From assembly GCA_023634235.1 (NCBI GenBank), contig JAMKCF010000020.1, positions 10,416,001-10,480,000 of the forward strand: a DNA stretch of 64,000 nt, written 5' to 3'. The number at the start of each line of letters is the position of its first letter. Position 1 is the first letter of the stretch. The position numbers and the translations under genes were made by a program. The stretch is from Pisaster brevispinus (Eukaryota > Echinodermata > Asteroidea > Forcipulatida > Asteriidae). The notes below the pieces were generated by a model. That model made no database searches. It was not told the origin of the DNA and saw only the letters and a program-made list of their open reading frames with translations. Positions 1 through 64,000 of the stretch are shown piece after piece.

Positions 1-487
1 GATAACTCAACCCCCCCCTCTCCTTACCCTTCTTCCTCCCCTAGGCTCCCCAAACAGAGTTATCCAATTCTTGATCAAGTGGAGTTGGCATTATGGCCAG
101 CGATCATCACCCCCCCCCCTCCCTCCTCCCCACAAGAAGGGGAATGCAAAGTCAGCATTCCCATGCATGTCCACAGGTACGGAGTAGGCGGCTTTCGAGG
201 TCTTACTCCATTGAAAATGCATATTGACATAGCGGCTGCTGGAAGGAATGAAGAGTCTATGCCGTGCCTTATAGTCCACCCTGCATTATGGGCGACGAAT
301 ATCCGGCCCTGCCGGCAACATGCAGACAAATTAAAGACAAAGCGCGGGGTTTGTAATTGTCATGGAGGAAAAATACAATTAGTCAATGTGAAAGCTTGCT
401 GGTTGCAACATTCATAACTTCCAGTGAATGATTGCATAGCCATGAAATAATAATAATAATAATAACAATGAGCATTTATATCGCGCC

Positions 488-901
488 GGTATCTATCTTA
501 AAGGCAAAGTATAATTTTGGTTTTTTTAGAAACCGCTCAATTGCTTTAATCATATACAAATATGTAGATATCATACAATGAAACTAACGTGTGAAGACTT
601 CATTTCAAAAAGTGTTTTTGAGTTAGCGCTACAAATCTGGAGCGGTTGTCTCCACGCAGGAAGAATAACCCATAATTGGAATACACAATCGGAAATGTTT
701 CATGCATGAAACAAACGTTTCTCAGATTGAAATCTTTTGTTGGAAATCCCTCTCTCTAAAGCCACACTCCTTAGCATGGAATCGTGTCTCAAAACGTTTT
801 ACATTTATCAACAGCCGCAGGTGCTTCTTACCAAGTCAGTTTTTATGGTCGTTCATTTTTGGAGTAATTACCAAAGGTATAGGCCTACCGCCCCTTTAAG
901 A
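488..901 (+). mobile_element. MITE-like element with CTTAAAGG ends
   Basis: Ends pair as CTTAAAGG...CCTTTAAG. The internal sequence (GGAGCGGTTGTCTCCACGCAGGAAG) recurs inverted at 8975-9240 and 34100-34470. No coding capacity, so non-autonomous. Confidence 0.7.
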
Positions 902-1349
902 CGTTCATGGCACAGGGACACATCAGTAGAGGGGAATGTTTACGCAGTCCTCATTATAGGTGAGTCTTGAGGGAAGCGTTGAAACAAAGCCAGTGACGGA
1001 GAACCTTTGTGTACAACAAGAGCGACCTTGTACATTCCGGGGGGCCTTTCTGGCAGGCAAGACACTACACTGGTTATGTGGGAAATTGTGTCACAGTTTC
1101 AACATAAATTCAAGAGTTGTTAAAAAATAACAGCTGAACAAGTTTTGATATGTACCCCCTTTTCTTCATATATCAAGAGTTAATGAAAATCAGACGATGC
1201 AATCTTCATAAAATGCTGGTTTTCCTGTATATATAAAGTCTACATTAAATACTGTTAAAATCAAGATTTTGAGAAACCCCTAAAAATCACTACTACTTAT
1301 TTTGATTGGTGCAATCGAAATAAGCCTGGAAGTAACAATAAGTAGTAAA

Positions 1350-1531
1350 CTTGCAGGTACAACCGTGTGTACATATCTCTTTTGGGAGGACTGTTGGCCG
1401 ACGAAAAGAGTCGGTGTGTATCTCCTGAAGATGAGCAGAGTATACTGTTCGGAGCGTCGAGACCACACCGGCTCTTTTCAGAGCCAACACTCCTCCCAAA
1501 AGAGATCTCGCCATGGTTGTACCCGCAAATT
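1350..1531. mobile_element. Foldback element
   Basis: Two arms of about 80 bases are reverse complements: TCTCTTTTGGGAGGACTGTT near 1376 pairs with the strand read back from CACTCCTCCCAAAAGAGA near 1489. GGTACAACC and GGTTGTACC mark the outer parts. Non-coding; likely a MITE. Confidence 0.75.
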
Positions 1532-1920
1532 GACCATTAATAGTTAGTTGCTTTTTATCTATCCATACCATGCAGAGTGCCAAATACCACTTTAGCTTGA
1601 TGCGAACAAACCCCCAAATTCCCGACAAAATGTAAACTGTTTTCCTTGTTTTCTTCTGCCTTCTAAAACACAACCATCACATTTGGTGAGATTGTCTCAA
1701 GTTGGTTAATTCGTGCTCATTGAAAATTACAACAAACTGAAGTTAGTTTACTCTCCAAAAGCCAATGACGTACTCTCTCTCTTTAAGATTGATCTAGATT
1801 CATTTTAATGAGCCGCAAGTGCTCAAAACGTAAATTGATGAATTTTTTTTTATCTAATTGAAAACATTGTTAACATTACCATCAACAATCAGAATGAACG
1901 ATGCGTCGTTCAATATTGCG

Positions 1921-1941
1921 TGTGTGTGTGTGTGTGTGTGT
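1921..1941. repeat. TG microsatellite
   Basis: About ten uninterrupted TG units. Confidence 0.95.
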
Positions 1942-2722
1942 AGTTATTGCGTAGTTACCGTCAAGGTCAGACTGTAATTAGATGTTGTCCGGGTACACTG
2001 GCTGATTGGTTCTCTGATAGTATGCACGACTGTGAAATGAAACACTTCCACACGGCATTTCAATTTCGGCGACATGGATCTGGGCAGGTTGCATTGTTCG
2101 ATGAATTTGTAGGAGGTGTACATGAACAGGATCATGCCCTATGGAATTCTGAAGTGGTCGTAGCTCACATGAGATGTGCCTGTTCGCAAGGAGTGTACAC
2201 AATGGTGTATGTGTACACTCAGTTGGAAATACACCCAAAGAAAATAGCTCTTGCAAAACTTCCCATGTCACTGTGGCTGATTTTTATTGCAGCAATTGAA
2301 ATAAACCAGGTTATCGTGCAGAGAACAGTCTCACACAAAACCATTTTGTTGTTTTTGTCTTTCACAGGTTGGTTTTGTCGTGTGTTTTAATGAAGAAGAA
2401 AAAAAGGTCACCAGCCAAAACACCACGTTATGTGTATAGTTTGTGAATGGTTCCCATTTTTTTGTAAAAATTCCTTCTTTCTGAGAAGTTGACAGTCACA
2501 AATCCTGCTGCGGCTGACTTTAAAATTTTGCAAGTTTAAAAGAAAAAGGGAGGGGGGTGGTTACCAGCCAAAACACTATATTATGCGTAAGTTGTGTAAC
2601 TGGTTCCCATGTTTTTTCAATTTTCCCTCTTTTTCAGAGCTGCTGGCGGTAATAATAAATATTTCTCCTAATTGTTTAAAAATTTGTTGACCAAAAGTGT
2701 TGAAATCCTCTTCTCTTTCCAG

Positions 2723-62162
<59,440 letters not shown>

Positions 62163-62188
62163 GTAAGCATTGGCACTGTCAGAAACAA

Positions 62189-62211
62189 AGAGAGAGAGAG
62201 AGAGAGAGAGG
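62189..62211. repeat. GA microsatellite
   Basis: About eleven GA units, starting 27 bases after the end of exon 27. Confidence 0.95.
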
Positions 62212-62931
62212 GAAAAAAAGAATGCGGCAGAAATCACAACTTGAAGAGAAAATGCAACGTTACTTACTTTAAGGACAGTTCTAATCCAAACTTGAGAAAA
62301 TAGAATGAGTTGTTGCAAACTGCTTACCAACCAAAAGGACCTATGGTATAAATTAATTTTTTTTTTTTAAGTTAATGGCCTGATGTTTCAACCCTAGCTG
62401 AGTCTTACTGCAAGTTGATGATGTGTGACTTAATAAACTGAGTCTACTTTTTGAATCATATAAAATCTGCCAAGCTCAGAAACAATCTTGCTCTGCAGAA
62501 ACAGGCTACCAGCCGAAATGCTATGTTATATATATGCGTATGACTGGTATGCTGCTAGGTTTCGCTTTACAAGATGAAGCTGCTTAGTACTATTCAACCA
62601 AGCAGCTCTATACTGTCCTGCCCTTGCAATTCAGTGTCTTGACCGAGACCAAGCCTTGCTTTTCAAAAAGTTGCCAAGTCATGATTCTTATAGGAACACA
62701 CATTTTGGAGGTTGATTCTGCTCCACAACAGATACAAATTACCAGCCAATACGCATTAGAATCGAAACAGCCTTTCACTGGTCCCCCGGCTATTTTTTAA
62801 ATAATACTATTTCAAGAAAACTGTCTTAATTTTTTTTCTTCTAATCAACGGGTTTATTCAATGGGAACAAATGTTTCTAAAAACATCCGCACACAATTCA
62901 AAACACTTTAAGTCATCCTTATTTCAGACCA

Positions 62932-63132
62932 GGGCCCAATTTCATTGAGCTGCTCAAGCACACAACGAAGCTAAGCACAACAAAATTATGCTTACCAGAA
63001 TAAGGTTACCAGTCAAAATGCCATGTCACATGCACCATCAGTGACTGGTACCCTTCATTTTTTATTTTTTTTGCTGAGCATAAAATTGTCAGACATTATT
63101 TTCTGCTTAAGCAGCTCTATAGAACTGGGCCC
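62932..63132. mobile_element. GGGCCCAATTTCAT-family hairpin
   Basis: GGGCCCAATTTCATTGAGCT at the left, AAGCAGCTCTATAGAACTGG then GCCC at the right; internal GAATAAGGTTACCAGTCAAA and CAGTGACTGGTACCCTTC. Confidence 0.9.
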
Positions 63133-64000
63133 AGCATTTTTGTCTGGCAAATTTTGGAAAAAGGCGGGAAAAGTTTGGTTGCATCTTCTCTTCAAGCATG
63201 AAGTTGCACTCCTGTACCAGAATAGTATTTTTTTTTCATTTATTTCTTTTGTTTTTCAGGTAGTAATTTTGGTATTTGGATTTGTTCATTTCCAAAAAAA
63301 TGAGCACCTTTTTTTCAGTGTCTTTTAACCTTAATCCAGGGCTTGTGAAAATAAATGGATTAATAACTAGGTTTTAAAAAAGACAGATACGGGAAAACAC
63401 CCTGTGTGTTCAGTGCAAGATAAACATGGGTGGAATATTTTTTATGACATTGGAAACAAGACTCAAAATCGCACAATTTAGATTTTGAGATTTGTTGGAA
63501 AAGTTAACTGCGGCCTCTTGACCTTGTGAATAGATGAATGCGTTATTTAGTTTCCCCCTTAAGGGAAGAACTGAATGTCCGTCAGGCAGCGTCCGAATCA
63601 CTGGCTTCGGCACTGACTACGGCTAGACTGCTGAATAGCCCCGTTCTTCAACGTTGTTGCTATAGTAACTGTGTGGTTACCCATTGTCTGCCCCCTTCTC
63701 CTCCCCACCCATGCCCCGAGGTATACATGCCACCACCCACCCAACCCAGGTTGCCTTAAAGTTATACTTAATGCCCCTTGCGGTGGAAACCAAGCAAGCT
63801 CTAAAATATCAACCTCTACTTGCAACTTCCCCCAGAAAAACCCCACTACCACGGTCCCAACTACGGTTGTGTAACTGAATTTTGATGACCCGGTGCAGGA
63901 AACTCATGCCTTTCATTGATGTGCTGTGACCCCGGTATTATTGCCCTAATCCCACTCCCCAAATAATATAACCCACCCCAACTTATCACCTAAACACCCT

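Larger units (their letters stand above)
1..2722 (+). other. Upstream intron sequence of scrib (no coding exon seen)
   Basis: This should be the 3' part of the intron before exon 1. I looked for the expected LRR 1-3 motifs (ELLLDANQL, KLGLSDN-type) and found none. It holds a TIR element (488-901), a foldback element (1350-1531), a TG microsatellite (1921-1941) and two degraded pieces carrying the 'rGGTtACCAGCCAAAA' motif of the hairpin family (about 2405-2640). Confidence 0.6.
62163..64000 (+). other. Sequence downstream of exon 27
   Basis: GA microsatellite at the start (62189-62211), a degraded hairpin element near 62460-62640 and a good one at 62932-63132. A repeat related to 60873-60972 lies at 63575-63640. 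A Pro-coding stretch near 63723-63751 has weak splice borders, so I do not call it. The next real exon is probably outside the window. Confidence 0.55.

Noticed and set aside
1947..2390. 147-codon open frame (and a 97-codon frame opposite)
   Set aside because: No recognisable motif, no splice context and overlapping frames on both strands; probably chance or an old element remnant.
63723..63751. Possible small proline-coding exon after exon 27
   Set aside because: Borders (CCCGAG before, CAG/GTTGCC after) are weak and no homology can be judged in 9 codons.

Overview
The window is eukaryotic genomic DNA: AT-rich, intron-dominated, full of palindromic MITE-like elements, tRNA-derived SINEs, minisatellites and homopolymer runs. 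It carries the body of one gene on the + strand, an orthologue of the cell-polarity scaffold Scribble (LAP family: leucine-rich repeats plus four PDZ domains). Twenty-seven coding exons can be read between 2723 and 62162. All have GT-AG borders, all phases join, and together they give 1285 uninterrupted codons. The start codon with the first LRRs lies upstream of the window, and the stop codon lies downstream of 62162 or beyond the window. I see no convincing second gene on either strand.

Layout by residue, counted from the first complete codon (L1) of the first exon. Exons 1-6 (2723-24044) encode LRRs (1-272). Exon 7 is the LAP-specific region. Exons 8-12 (26181-33274) encode the acidic/Ser/Thr-rich linker with two short 'DTPH' motifs. 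Exons 13-15 encode PDZ1, 16 a linker, 17-19 PDZ2, 20-21 PDZ3 and 22-24 PDZ4. Exons 25-27 (56428-62162) begin the C-terminal tail, a charged stretch followed by proline/glutamate-rich sequence. The tail includes a tandem ~23-residue repeat in exon 26 that I do not recognise from other Scribbles.

The repeat landscape (hairpin elements with GGGCCCAATTTCAT ends, tRNA-Leu-like and tRNA-Lys-like SINEs, intact Scribble exon structure) suggests an invertebrate deuterostome, most likely an echinoderm such as a sea star. This assignment is inference; no species-specific marker was found.

The introns hold nearly all the unusual material. Examples are a 21-copy 21-bp minisatellite beside a palindromic element, a near-perfect ~95-bp-arm hairpin nested inside a SINE, a tandem array of palindromes built on CCTTAACTATCCTAGG, one tandem-repeat family present in two introns, and a ~320-bp element present in opposite orientations in introns 1 and 25. 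No bacterial-type operon, CRISPR array, virus or functional RNA gene was found.
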